Positions 1-8,321 of a stretch of DNA of 64,000 nt are shown one piece after another (position 1 is the stretch's first letter; each line of letters starts with the position of its first letter). The notes under the pieces were generated by a model. It saw only the letters and a list, made by a program, of their open reading frames with translations. It made no database searches and was not told where the DNA came from. This DNA comes from QHXW01 sp035280425 (GTDB lineage Bacteria; Acidobacteriota; Terriglobia; Bryobacterales; Bryobacteraceae): assembly GCA_035280425.1 (NCBI GenBank), contig DATEFW010000018.1, forward strand, positions 62,001-126,000, in the 5' to 3' direction. The position numbers and the translations under genes were made by a program.

Positions 1-925
1 GCTTCAGCAGTTCCGCCACCCGCATTTTGAGTTCGCCGAGCGGCGCAAACAGCGCCACCGGATCGAGGTTTCCCTGAATCGCCGAACGGTAACTGATGTC
101 CATCCAGGCCTGGTCGATGTTGATCCGCCAGTCGCAGCCCATCACATCGCCTCCCGCCGCATGCAGTTCCCGGAAAAATCCCGATGCTCCCGTGCCGAAA
201 TGAATCACCGGCACGCCCGTCGCGCGAATACGCTCGATCAGCGCGCGTGAATAGGGCGCGGCAAAGCGCACGTAATCGTCCGGTCCCAAGGTGCCCACCC
301 AGCTATCGAACACCTGAATGGCCCGTGCTCCCGCCGCAACTTGCAGCGAAGCAAATGGCGCAATCACGTCCACGATCTTTCCCATCAGCCGCCGCCATAG
401 CGTCTCTTCCGCATACATCATGCGCTTGGTGCGAATAAAATTCCGCGACGCCCCGCCCTCGATCATGTAGCTCGCCATCGTGAACGGCGCGCCCACGAAG
501 CCGATTACCGGTACGCGCCCGCCCAAGGCCCGCACCACCGTCTGGATCGCTTCGCCCACATATCCCAGGTCGTCCGTATTGGCGGTCGAAAGCGTGTCGA
601 TGTCCGCGCCCGTGTGCACCGGATTGCCGATCACCGGCCCCTCGCCCGCGGCATAGCTGAGCTTCAGGCCCATCGGTTCCACCGGCAGCAGAAGATCCGC
701 GAAAATAATGGCCGCGTCTACGTCCAGAATCTCGACTGGTTGCAGTGTCGCCGTTGCGGCCAGGTCGGGCCGCTTGCAGATTTCCAAAATGCCATGTTTG
801 GATCGGATGTCCCGATACTGCCGCAAGTAGCGCCCGGCCTGCCGCATGAACCACACCGGCCGCACATCCGTGGGCCTGCGCCGGCACGCGTCCAGGAACC
901 GGCTGGTCACGGGAGCCACGCGCAT
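1..925 (-). CDS. hemE: uroporphyrinogen decarboxylase (C-terminus beyond window)
   Basis: Catalyses four-step decarboxylation of uroporphyrinogen III to coproporphyrinogen III in heme biosynthesis (cytosolic TIM barrel). Reading the minus strand from ATG at 925 gives 308 codons without a stop up to the window edge. The N-terminal family signature PVWFMRQAGRYLRQY lies near residues 23-37; FADLLLPVEP carries the substrate-binding Asp; FVGAPFTMASYMIEGG and FDSWVG are also typical. The His-containing C-terminal part is missing because the window ends. The start overlaps the 3' end of apbE by about 19 bases, so it is translated as the last visible gene of the rimP-nusA-infB operon. Family assignment is certain by motif; the exact start is the only in-frame ATG placing the signature at its usual position. 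Confidence 0.95.
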   Translation of the reverse strand, partial: MRVAPVTSRFLDACRRRPTDVRPVWFMRQAGRYLRQYRDIRSKHGILEICKRPDLAATATLQPVEILDVDAAIIFADLLLPVEPMGLKLSYAAGEGPVIGNPVHTGADIDTLSTANTDDLGYVGEAIQTVVRALGGRVPVIGFVGAPFTMASYMIEGGASRNFIRTKRMMYAEETLWRRLMGKIVDVIAPFASLQVAAGARAIQVFDSWVGTLGPDDYVRFAAPYSRALIERIRATGVPVIHFGTGASGFFRELHAAGGDVMGCDWRINIDQAWMDISYRSAIQGNLDPVALFAPLGELKMRVAELLK

Positions 926-1899
926 GATTGCTCCGGTTTGTCCTCGCACATGAATACGCGAAGACCTTGTGGTTTATGCTTTAACGCCCACGCGCGGCCG
1001 TTCACAAATAGCGGTTTGGTCCATGCTTCGCTGTCGATCGTGCGCGGCGCGATTACCGATACCGAAAGCACACCCTGCGCCGGCCATCCCGTCCGCGGGT
1101 CCATAATGTGGCTGTAAATCTTCCCTTCGGCCCGGAAAAATTTCTCGTAGTTACCGGACGTCGACATGGACTCGTCTTTCAAATTGACCTCCGCCACGCT
1201 CTTCAATTCGTCCTTCGGATCGCGAATGTGTATGGGCCAGCCCTTTTGGTCCGGCGGTGCTCCCATGGCATAGATGCTGCTACCCGACCCCGATACCAGC
1301 GCCGTGCCGATGCCGTACTGTTTCAGCACCTCTACCATGCGGTCCACTGCGTAACCTTTGCCGATACCGCCCGGGTCAAGTTCCACTCCATCGTGCGCAA
1401 ACCGCACCGTGTGGTTCGCCGGATCAAGCAGAATATTCCGATAGCCGACTCGTTCCAGCGCCCCGCGAATCTCTGCGTGATGCGGCAGCCGTCCGGTGCC
1501 CTTGTAAAACCCCCAAACTTTCATCAGCGGTCCGACGGTAATGTCGAACGCGCCTTCGCTCTCCCGGCTGTATCGCATGCACGCGGAGAGCAGGTCGAAC
1601 ATCTCCGGCGTAACCGCTACAGCCTGCCGGGCCGCAGAGCGGTTGATCTCGCTCAACTCGCTCCCCGGCTTATAATTCGAGAGCATTTCATCCAGACGCC
1701 GTACTTCCTCAAATGCCGCATCGGACGCTGTTTCCATCCGCGCCCGGTCCTCACCGTAGATCACTACCGAAAACGTGGACCCCATGGCGTCCACGCTGGA
1801 TTCCAGCCGCAGCGTGCCCGCCGTAGCCGCCGGCCGGGCAGGAGCTGCTGCTGCGCCCAACAGCGGCAATAAAAACAAAACTAACACAGTCTGTTTCAA
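907..1899 (-). CDS. apbE: FAD:protein FMN transferase
   Basis: ApbE family enzyme that attaches FMN covalently to flavoproteins such as Nqr/Rnf subunits, acting outside the cytoplasmic membrane. Seen: a hydrophobic leader (KQTVLVLFLLPLLGAAAAP), then MGSTFSVVIYG, FDITVGPLMKVWGFY, LDPGGIGKGYAVDR, VSGSGSSIYAMG and HIMDPRTGWPA in family order; the C-terminal DSEAWTKPLFV replaces the more usual ADALSTALFV. The open frame continues far upstream, but that part is a shadow of rbfA. I chose the TTG at 1899, directly after the rbfA stop, because it begins the signal peptide and gives 330 residues, a normal length. It is co-oriented and nearly touching rbfA, and overlaps hemE. Confidence 0.9.
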   Translation of the reverse strand: MKQTVLVLFLLPLLGAAAAPARPAATAGTLRLESSVDAMGSTFSVVIYGEDRARMETASDAAFEEVRRLDEMLSNYKPGSELSEINRSAARQAVAVTPEMFDLLSACMRYSRESEGAFDITVGPLMKVWGFYKGTGRLPHHAEIRGALERVGYRNILLDPANHTVRFAHDGVELDPGGIGKGYAVDRMVEVLKQYGIGTALVSGSGSSIYAMGAPPDQKGWPIHIRDPKDELKSVAEVNLKDESMSTSGNYEKFFRAEGKIYSHIMDPRTGWPAQGVLSVSVIAPRTIDSEAWTKPLFVNGRAWALKHKPQGLRVFMCEDKPEQSCAWLP

Positions 1900-1900
1900 T

Positions 1901-2266
1901 TTAGGGCTGATTTTCCGCCTGGCCGCTCTTTTTTTTGGCGCGTTTGAGCAGCACTTCCACGCGCTGGTTCGACTCCAGGTGGTCGGCCTCAAAATGCAGC
2001 TCCGGAACTTTTCGCAAATTGAGACGCCTGGCGAGTTCGTGCCGCAAATAATGCCGGGCGTGATCCAGCGCCGCCATGGCCGCTTCTTGCTCCTGCTGGC
2101 CGCCGTGCAGCGCCACCAAAACGTGGGCATGGCGCAGGTCAGGTGCCACGCGGACCTCGGTCACCTCCACAACCCCCAGGCGCGGATCCTCCATCTCGAA
2201 GGCTACGATCTCGGCAAGTTCCTCACGAACCGATTCGGAAACACGCTGTGCCCGGTGCTGTTCCAT
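1901..2266 (-). CDS. rbfA: 30S ribosome-binding factor RbfA
   Basis: Small KH-type protein that binds 30S precursors and helps 16S rRNA 5' end maturation and cold adaptation. The 121 residues begin with EQHRAQRVSESVREELAEIV, followed by EDPRLGVVEVTEVRVAPDLRHAHV, which are the characteristic N-terminal helix and the D-P-R-L/V-T-V-V strand of the family; length is typical. It follows infB and the DUF503 gene in the same direction, the standard position for rbfA. A Lys-rich tail (KRAKKKSGQAENQP) ends the protein. Confidence 0.95.
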   Translation of the reverse strand: MEQHRAQRVSESVREELAEIVAFEMEDPRLGVVEVTEVRVAPDLRHAHVLVALHGGQQEQEAAMAALDHARHYLRHELARRLNLRKVPELHFEADHLESNQRVEVLLKRAKKKSGQAENQP

Positions 2267-2293
2267 ACGTCCATCCGGATTTCGGCCGCCGGC

Positions 2294-2578
2294 TCAAATC
2301 CACTCCACCGTCGTACCCGCCAACGCCGGACCTAACAGCGATGCGGTCTCGTGCTCGACCGACTGAAGCACCTGCTCCGCATGCACGCGGTCCGACGAAA
2401 CGGTTACCGCCGCAACGATTGCCCGCTGCCACATATCCTGGCAATCGATTTCCGCTACCGCTACGTTAAATTTATTGCGCAACCGGTCGCGAAGGCCCTT
2501 TACTACGTGGCGCTTTTCCTTCAGCGAATGGGAGTGTTCCAGCCGTAACTCGAGCGTCAATACTCCGATTGATGCCAT
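2294..2578 (-). CDS. DUF503 family protein (YlxP-like)
   Basis: Small protein of 94 residues with the DUF503 pattern: IGVLTLELRLEHSHSLKEKR, then VVKGLRDRLRNKFNVAVAEID and a QDMWQRAIVAAVTVSSD strand. In many bacteria this family sits between infB and rbfA, exactly as here (gap 66 bases from infB, 27 bases to rbfA). Function is not established; in Gram-positives the relative YlxP has been linked to ribosome assembly, so a ribosome-related role is an inference from context. A GGGAGGA sequence lies about 16 bases before the ATG, farther than usual. Confidence 0.88.
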   Translation of the reverse strand: MASIGVLTLELRLEHSHSLKEKRHVVKGLRDRLRNKFNVAVAEIDCQDMWQRAIVAAVTVSSDRVHAEQVLQSVEHETASLLGPALAGTTVEWI

Positions 2579-2644
2579 GGGTCACGCTACCACTTCCTCC
2601 CGTCCGCGGCTTCCATCAAGAAACTCTGCGCAGCGGCGGGACGG

Positions 2645-5488
2645 CTACGCGAAAACTTCGGGCGCCACTTTCTCAGTCACAAAGGCTTCGATGATATCGC
2701 CCTGCTTGATATCGCCGAAATTCTCGATCGTTACGCCGCATTCCATGCCGCTCCGCACCTCGGCGACGTCGTCCTTGAACCGCCGCAGCGATCCCACTTT
2801 GCCGGTGTGGATCACTACGTTGTCGCGGAGCAGCCGCACCCCGTTGCCGCGCGCCAGATGGCCGTCCTGTACAAAACATCCGGCAACCATCCCGACCTTG
2901 CTGATACGGAATGTGTCCCGCACTTCGGCCTTGCCCTGGTAAACCTCTTTGTAAACCGGCTCCAACAGGCCCGCCATGGCGCGCTTGATCTCGTCCGTCA
3001 GGTTGTAAATGATGGTGTGCAGGCGGATATCGACTTTTTCCTGCTCGGCTAGCGACTGCGCATTGCGCTCCGGCCTCACATTGAAACCGATGATGATGGC
3101 ATTTGACGCCGCCGCCAGCAGGACGTCCGATTCCGTAATCGCGCCCACTCCCGAACGCAATACGCTGATGCTGACTTTATCGTTCGAAAGTTTCTGCAGT
3201 GTGTCGGTCAGGACCTCGGCTGAGCCGCCCACATCGGTCTTGAGAATGATGGACAGCTCCTTGACCTCGCCCGTCTCCATCTGCTTATGGAGTTCCTCGA
3301 GCGTGACGCGGCTCGATTTCGCCAACGCCTGTTCGCGCGCCTTGGCTTCCCGATAGAGCACGATCTGCTTGGCCTTGGCGGTATCGGTTACCACCTGGAA
3401 CGAATCGCCGGCCTCGGGCAGCGCTTCCAGACCCAGAACCTCGACCGGCATCGAAGGCTCCACCTCGCGCACCGTCTCGGCACGGTCGTTCAGCATTGCG
3501 CGCACTTTGCCGAACACGGAACCGCAAATGAAGTAATCGCCGACTCGCAGCGTGCCGTTCCGGACCAGCACCGTAGCCACCGGCCCGCGACCGCGATCGA
3601 GCTGCGCTTCGAGCACGGTGCCCATCGCCGGACGGTTCGGATTCGCCTTGAGCTCCTGGAGGTCCGCAACCAGTAGAATCATTTCGAGCAGCGAATCAAG
3701 ATTCTTCTTCATCTTCGCCGAAACCGGAACCATCACGACTTTACCGCCCCAGTCCTCAGCCAGCAGCCCGCGATCGGCAAGCTGCTGCTTGATGCGTTCC
3801 GGCTGTGCATCCGGCTTATCGATCTTGTTAATCGCGACGATGATCGGAACCTTCGCTGCCTGCGCGTGGTCGATAGCTTCAATAGTCTGCGGCATGACGC
3901 CGTCATCCGCCGCCACCACTAGCACCACAATATCGGTGACCTTCGCTCCCCGCGCCCGCATGCGGGTGAACGCTTCGTGGCCCGGCGTGTCGATGAACAC
4001 GATATTGCGCCCGTCTTTCTCCACGTGATACGCGCCGATATGCTGCGTGATCCCGCCCGCTTCTTTTTCCGCCACATGCGCTTCCCGAATCGCGTCGAGC
4101 AACGAGGTTTTGCCGTGATCCACGTGGCCCATGATGGTGACCACCGGAGCGCGGGCGACCTGGTCCTTGTCTTCCTGCGCTTCCTCGACCTCGTGCATCG
4201 CCTCTTCTTCGAAGCTCACGGTCGCAGTCGAGGCGCCGAACTCGCGTGCCAGCTCGGTCGCCAGCTTGGAATCAAGCGTCTGGTTGATCGTCGCAAAGAT
4301 GTTGCGGTCGACCAGCTTCTTAATCACGAGGCTGGCCTTAACATCCAGCTTCTCGGAAAGCTCTTTTACCGTAATTCCTTCAGAAACAGTAATTTCGCGG
4401 TTGACTGGCGGTGGGCCCGCAGGTGTTTCCCGCCTTACGGCCGGTCGCAGGATTTTTTCTTCCTGCTCGTGCTGCCGTTCCCGTTGCGCGCGTGTGCCGC
4501 GCTTGTCTCCGGGGCGCCGCTGCTCAACCGGCGGCGGAGGCGCAAGCCCCGGACTCACCATCCCGCCCCGTGAAGTCGGGTGCATGGGGCGTGGCCCGCC
4601 GGGGCGAAGACCCGGCGAAGGGCGCATTCCGCCCTGCCGCGACACAAGCGGCTGGCCGGGCCGAATCGGCCCGCGATAGATGGGCTGGCCCGGAATCGGA
4701 GAACTCTGAGGCCGCAGGGGTACACCCGGCCTTGGTGCTGTCGGGGTCCCAGGACGCGGCTGCGTCAGTTTGGCTGCAAGGTCAGGCCTCGGTGGCACGA
4801 CCGGCCGTACGGCCGGCTGGCCGGCAAGTCCGGGTCTTTGGGGCGCAGTCGACCTCAGGTGTGCCGGCGGCGCGCCTGTCGCCGAAGTGGCCGGGCTTTG
4901 TGCGGGAGTTCCTGGAGCGGCGGATCGCGGCGCGGCGGGCGCGGCGGCGCCGGTCGGGGCCATCCGGACCGGTTCCGGCGGCCGGACGCTTCCTGGCAGT
5001 GGTTGCCTGGGCCCGGACAAAATCTGACCTGGTCTGGGACCGGTCGAAACCGGCCTGGGCGGCGCCGGCGCTGGGGGTGGCGCGGTTGACGCTTGAGGCT
5101 GAACGTGCGAGCCTGCGAGCGGCGGCCTGAGCCGTTGCGTCTGCGGTGTGAGGCGCGGCAGTTTCTCTTCCGCGGGCGCTTCCACAGCCGGCCCAGCCTG
5201 ACGGCCAGCCTCGGGAGCCTGCATTTCCGCCTGGTTTGCTCCGGCAGGCGCCGGGCTGGTTTCTTCTAGGGCAGCCGCCGGCGCGCCGTTCGACGACACT
5301 GACTCGGGACGAGCAGCACCCGCTGCGGCGCCGCCGAAAATCTTGCGGAGCTTATCGGCGACGTCGTCGTCGATCGAGCTTGAGTGAGTCTTCTTCTCGG
5401 TAACGCCCAACTCAGGAAGTTTGTCGAGCAGCTCGTGGGCCTTAACTTCCAGCTCCCGGGCCAGGACGTTAATTCGAATCTTGTTCAT
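2645..5488 (-). CDS. infB: translation initiation factor IF-2
   Basis: GTPase that delivers initiator tRNA to the 30S subunit and promotes subunit joining. 947 residues. An IF2_N helical domain at about residues 1-50 (MNKIRINVLARELEVKAHEL) is followed by a long Pro/Arg/Gly/Ala-rich linker (about 90-340), then a second IF2_N motif (VSEGITVKELSEKLDV), the G domain with GHVDHGKTS, DTPGHEAF and NKID, and domains II-IV ending in IEAFVTEKVAPEVFA. The linker is unusually proline-rich and of higher GC than the rest. It sits between nusA (34 bases upstream) and DUF503 in the conserved operon. Start ATG at 5488 fits the IF2_N domain exactly. Confidence 0.98.
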   Translation of the reverse strand: MNKIRINVLARELEVKAHELLDKLPELGVTEKKTHSSSIDDDVADKLRKIFGGAAAGAARPESVSSNGAPAAALEETSPAPAGANQAEMQAPEAGRQAGPAVEAPAEEKLPRLTPQTQRLRPPLAGSHVQPQASTAPPPAPAPPRPVSTGPRPGQILSGPRQPLPGSVRPPEPVRMAPTGAAAPAAPRSAAPGTPAQSPATSATGAPPAHLRSTAPQRPGLAGQPAVRPVVPPRPDLAAKLTQPRPGTPTAPRPGVPLRPQSSPIPGQPIYRGPIRPGQPLVSRQGGMRPSPGLRPGGPRPMHPTSRGGMVSPGLAPPPPVEQRRPGDKRGTRAQRERQHEQEEKILRPAVRRETPAGPPPVNREITVSEGITVKELSEKLDVKASLVIKKLVDRNIFATINQTLDSKLATELAREFGASTATVSFEEEAMHEVEEAQEDKDQVARAPVVTIMGHVDHGKTSLLDAIREAHVAEKEAGGITQHIGAYHVEKDGRNIVFIDTPGHEAFTRMRARGAKVTDIVVLVVAADDGVMPQTIEAIDHAQAAKVPIIVAINKIDKPDAQPERIKQQLADRGLLAEDWGGKVVMVPVSAKMKKNLDSLLEMILLVADLQELKANPNRPAMGTVLEAQLDRGRGPVATVLVRNGTLRVGDYFICGSVFGKVRAMLNDRAETVREVEPSMPVEVLGLEALPEAGDSFQVVTDTAKAKQIVLYREAKAREQALAKSSRVTLEELHKQMETGEVKELSIILKTDVGGSAEVLTDTLQKLSNDKVSISVLRSGVGAITESDVLLAAASNAIIIGFNVRPERNAQSLAEQEKVDIRLHTIIYNLTDEIKRAMAGLLEPVYKEVYQGKAEVRDTFRISKVGMVAGCFVQDGHLARGNGVRLLRDNVVIHTGKVGSLRRFKDDVAEVRSGMECGVTIENFGDIKQGDIIEAFVTEKVAPEVFA

Positions 5489-5522
5489 AGGTAAAGCAGG
5501 TGACCGTCGCGCAAAGCGCAGT

Positions 5523-7064
5523 TCAGCGGCTCTCTTCCTCCTCTGAATGCGCCCCAGAATCCCGGCCGGGCGCGTCCGACCGGGAATCTTTTATGTTATC
5601 AGACTCACTCGCTTCAGGCTCGGAATTTGGGGCGGTTTCAGCCGTTTCCAGTACGGGTTCCTGTGCGGTTTCCTCACCCGGTCCGGGCGTTTCTTCGGCC
5701 GTTTGCTCACCGCCGGACACACTCGGCTCGAGATCCGCTTGCTGCTGAGCCGCCACAGGTTCTTCGCTTACACCTGCGGCAGGGGAACCCTCGGAGGTTT
5801 CAAATTGTCCGTAATAGCTGTTGACGGCGAGCTGGATCTGCTGAACCATTTCCTCGCCGATTCCAGGAATTTCCTGAAGCTGCTCGGGCGTCATGGCGCC
5901 CAGTTTCTCGACGGTCGAAACACCGGCCTCGACCAGTTTTTCCGCGATCTGCTCGCTCAGCCCGAAGTCGATCAGCACAGAAACGGGCGCTCCGGGAACG
6001 GTGAGCGCGGCCATGGCGGTTTCGACTTCCTGGCGTTTTTCTTCTTCGCTCTTGATATCGATTTTCCAACCCAGCAGCTTGGCCGCGAGGCGCACATTTT
6101 GCCCCTTCTTGCCGATGGCGAGCGAAAGCTGCGAATCGTCGACGATCACTTCCATGTGTTTTTCAGTTGCATCCAGAATGGTCACGCGGCTGATCTTGGC
6201 GGGGCTGAGCGCATGGGTTGCGAAGTTTACGGGATCTTCGGAGAACTCGATAATGTCGATCTTCTCGCCGCGCAGCTCGCGAATGATGGACTGCACGCGC
6301 ATGCCTTTCATGCCCACGCAGGCGCCCACGCTGTCCACGTCGCGGTCGCGGCTGTGCACGGCGATTTTGGTGCGTTCGCCGGCTTCGCGCGCGCAGCCCT
6401 TGATCACCACGGTCGAATCGTAGATCTCGGGAACTTCCTGCTCGAACAGGCGCATAACCAATTCCGGCGCTGCGCGAGACACCACCACACCAGGACCTTT
6501 GCTGGATTTATCCACCAGCTTGATCACGCAGCGCACACGGTCGCTCACGCTGAAGCTTTCGAGCTTGGACTGTTCCTTTTTGGGCAACCGGCACTCGGTT
6601 TTGCCGAGATCCAGAATCAGGTCCGGACCCTCGATGCGCTTGACCGTGCAATTCACCAGCTCGCCCACGCGCCCGGAGTATTCGTTATAAACGGTCTCTC
6701 GCTCGGCTTCGCGGACTTTTTGAAAAATCACCTGCTTGGCGGTTTGCGCGGAAATGCGTCCCAAAGCATCGGTAGGCTTCTCGATGCGGATTTCGGAACC
6801 GACGGCAGCTTCCGGATTGATTTTCACCGCCTGGTCGAGCGTGATCTCCTTGAGCGGGTCGGCAATCTGGTCGACCACTTTCTTTACGGCGAACACGCGA
6901 ATGGCGCCGGTCTTCTCGTCCAGTTCCGCGATGTAATCTTCTTCGGTGCGGAAATGTTTGCGGGCGGCGATCAGCATGGCGTCCTTGACGGCGTCCAGGA
7001 CGATCTGGGTATCGATGCCCTTTTCCTTGCTCAAAATCTCAATGGACTGATAGATCGTTTCCAA
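5523..7064 (-). CDS. nusA: transcription termination/antitermination protein NusA
   Basis: RNA polymerase-binding elongation factor acting in pausing, termination and antitermination. 513 residues: N-terminal polymerase-binding domain, S1 domain around residues 130-200 (YSGRVGELVNCTVKRIEG), KH domains (VGMKGMRVQSIIRELRGEKI; SLAIGKKGQNVRLAAKL), then a helix-hairpin-helix region near 370-430 and a very acidic Glu/Pro-rich tail to the end. The start is TTG at 7064, preceded by AGAGGAAG at 4-5 bases; no better ATG exists. It lies between rimP and infB, and the usual ylxR and ylxQ genes are absent from the nusA-infB gap. Confidence 0.97.
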   Translation of the reverse strand: METIYQSIEILSKEKGIDTQIVLDAVKDAMLIAARKHFRTEEDYIAELDEKTGAIRVFAVKKVVDQIADPLKEITLDQAVKINPEAAVGSEIRIEKPTDALGRISAQTAKQVIFQKVREAERETVYNEYSGRVGELVNCTVKRIEGPDLILDLGKTECRLPKKEQSKLESFSVSDRVRCVIKLVDKSSKGPGVVVSRAAPELVMRLFEQEVPEIYDSTVVIKGCAREAGERTKIAVHSRDRDVDSVGACVGMKGMRVQSIIRELRGEKIDIIEFSEDPVNFATHALSPAKISRVTILDATEKHMEVIVDDSQLSLAIGKKGQNVRLAAKLLGWKIDIKSEEEKRQEVETAMAALTVPGAPVSVLIDFGLSEQIAEKLVEAGVSTVEKLGAMTPEQLQEIPGIGEEMVQQIQLAVNSYYGQFETSEGSPAAGVSEEPVAAQQQADLEPSVSGGEQTAEETPGPGEETAQEPVLETAETAPNSEPEASESDNIKDSRSDAPGRDSGAHSEEEESR

Positions 7065-7109
7065 AATGCTTCCTCTTTCAATGTCGCTTGGCTGTTTACC
7101 TGGAGGGAA

Positions 7110-7571
7110 CTACCACTCGAACTTCAGGTTGGCTCGTTCCACGTCTTCGAGGGGAAACCGGAGGGAGCGATTTTCGCCCACGGTGAGCGAAACCGTGCCG
7201 GCGTCGAAACCCGACAGCGTGCCCTCCCAACGGCGCTGGTTCTCGACCGGCTCGCGCAGCAAAACTTTCACTTTCTTTCCCTGAAACCGGACGTAATCTT
7301 TCGGTTTAAGCAGCTTTCGCTCCACGCCCGGCGAACTGACTTCGAGCGTGTAATGCCCCGGCACAACGTCTTCGACATCCAGAATGGTCCCCACCTGCTG
7401 CGAAACCAGCTCGCAGTCGGCGTGCGTGACGCCTGCGGGCTTGTCGATCGAGATGCGGAGCAGTTGATGCCCGCCGCCGCCCTTGAACTCGACCTCAACG
7501 ACTTCGATGCCCTCCGAGGCTGCGACCCGCTCGGCGATCTGTTCGACTCTACTGACGACTTCGTGCCGCAT
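7110..7571 (-). CDS. rimP: ribosome maturation factor RimP
   Basis: Needed for 30S subunit maturation. 153 residues in two domains: an N-terminal alpha/beta domain (VEVEFKGGGGHQLLRISIDKP) with the diagnostic TILDVEDVVPGHYTLEVSSPG and GVERKLLKPKDYVRF, then an SH3-like C-terminal domain (VKVLLREP...GTLSGFD). First gene of the operon, 45 bases before nusA. ATG at 7571 is preferred; an in-frame TTG nine bases upstream (7580) is possible and would add three residues. The leader contains a terminator-like hairpin, listed separately. Confidence 0.95.
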   Translation of the reverse strand: MRHEVVSRVEQIAERVAASEGIEVVEVEFKGGGGHQLLRISIDKPAGVTHADCELVSQQVGTILDVEDVVPGHYTLEVSSPGVERKLLKPKDYVRFQGKKVKVLLREPVENQRRWEGTLSGFDAGTVSLTVGENRSLRFPLEDVERANLKFEW

Positions 7572-7604
7572 GTTCTTCAAAAAAAAGCGCCGGCCAACAA
7601 AAAA

Positions 7605-7620
7605 GTGGGCTTTCGCCCAC
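7605..7620 (-). terminator. attenuator-like hairpin in rimP leader
   Basis: On the minus strand GTGGGC, a GAAA loop and GCCCAC form a perfect 6-bp stem followed at once by six T residues and then GTT. This is the form of an intrinsic terminator, but it lies about 35 bases before the rimP start and after the predicted promoter, so it would act within the operon leader. NusA, encoded second in this operon, modulates such hairpins, so autoregulation by attenuation is a reasonable inference. Confidence 0.65.
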
Positions 7621-7647
7621 TCTCGTCGTTCGACACCTTCAACCTCT

Positions 7648-7675
7648 ATTTTAGCTGGTATTGGGGAAAAGGCAA
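7648..7675 (-). promoter_or_regulatory. predicted sigma-70 promoter of the rimP-nusA-infB operon
   Basis: On the minus strand TTGCCT (7675-7670) and TAAAAT (7653-7648) are separated by 16 bases. Transcription would start near 7641, giving a leader of about 70 bases that includes the GTGGGC/GCCCAC hairpin. Based on sequence match only. Confidence 0.5.
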
Positions 7676-7761
7676 GGCGCTCTGGCAGCAGGCGCTGGCG
7701 TACTCCGGATACCGGCCACCCGCTCAGCTGGTTCCAGCCATCGCAAATAGGCTGACCAAAC

Positions 7762-7786
7762 GGTAGTGTCCTATTAGGACACTACC
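7762..7786. repeat. 25-bp perfect palindrome, possible insertion-element end
   Basis: GGTAGTGTCCTA and TAGGACACTACC form 12-bp arms around a single T. It lies in a gene-poor stretch with no open frame of its own. Termini containing AGTGTCC occur in some insertion sequences, so a solo end or excision scar is possible, but no transposase or partner end was found nearby. A bidirectional hairpin or operator is the alternative. Confidence 0.55.
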
Positions 7787-7976
7787 GACCAAACCCTGCC
7801 GATGTGTGCGGACGGAATGGTTGGTGAACGGAAGCTGTCTACTGTGCAGCCGGGGGTGCAGGCTTGACACGGCTCTTCGAGAGTATCCAGCGAAAACAAA
7901 CAGTAAGCACCTACAGACCGAAAGCTAGCCACAACAGCACTTCAAAGCGCCAGCCAGGTCTGCGACTCGATAAGAC
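7787..7976. other. intergenic stretch without recognised content
   Basis: No convincing coding frame, RNA gene or repeat was seen between the palindrome and the small plus-strand ORF. Together with the flanking doubtful ORFs it forms a gap of about 1 kb between the rimP operon promoter and the end of the FadJ gene. Confidence 0.4.
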
Positions 7977-8321
7977 GTGAGCGCAGCTGCAAGCGCGAGG
8001 CGAGTTACCAGGTATAGCATCATGGCCCACCTAACCAGAGATAATCGGTATGAGAGCTTCGTGACATCGACTCCTCCGAATCGTTCCAGCGCCTCACAAT
8101 ATCAAACTCGAGACCGCTTGGGCCGAACAAACCTATTTCAACCGGAACGAATCCTTTATGGGGCAAAAATCGATCCATCGGGTCCAAGTGGGTTTGTCAT
8201 GAGCACGGAATTCAATTTCCCTGTCGGCGAGATCGGCGCCCACTGGATTCAAGTTCTTGTGGATGATGAGTTGGTTACTCAAATTCCGCTTGCTATCCTG
8301 CGGCCTACGCTGCCTTGTTGA
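7977..8321 (+). CDS. small hypothetical ORF, possibly a gene remnant
   Basis: Open frame of 114 residues from GTG; an in-frame ATG codes MAHLTRDNRY. The last third (FNFPVGEIGAHWIQVLVDDE, then LVTQIPLAI) has a natural beta-strand pattern like the C-terminal strand pair of small beta-sandwich proteins, whereas the first half is low in hydrophobic residues and looks non-coding. No function is proposed. It could be the 3' end of a decayed gene. It overlaps by 17 bases the 3' end of a minus-strand small ORF. No clear ribosome-binding site was seen. Confidence 0.3.
   Translation: MSAAASARRVTRYSIMAHLTRDNRYESFVTSTPPNRSSASQYQTRDRLGRTNLFQPERILYGAKIDPSGPSGFVMSTEFNFPVGEIGAHWIQVLVDDELVTQIPLAILRPTLPC

Noticed and set aside
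1900..2130. N-terminal extension of apbE to 2130
   Set aside because: It overlaps rbfA completely in another frame; the TTG at 1899 gives a proper signal peptide.
5547..7766. 739-codon open frame on the plus strand across nusA and rimP
   Set aside because: It is antisense to two unambiguous genes; its His/Ala/Leu-rich translation has no family pattern and follows from codon bias in GC-rich genes.
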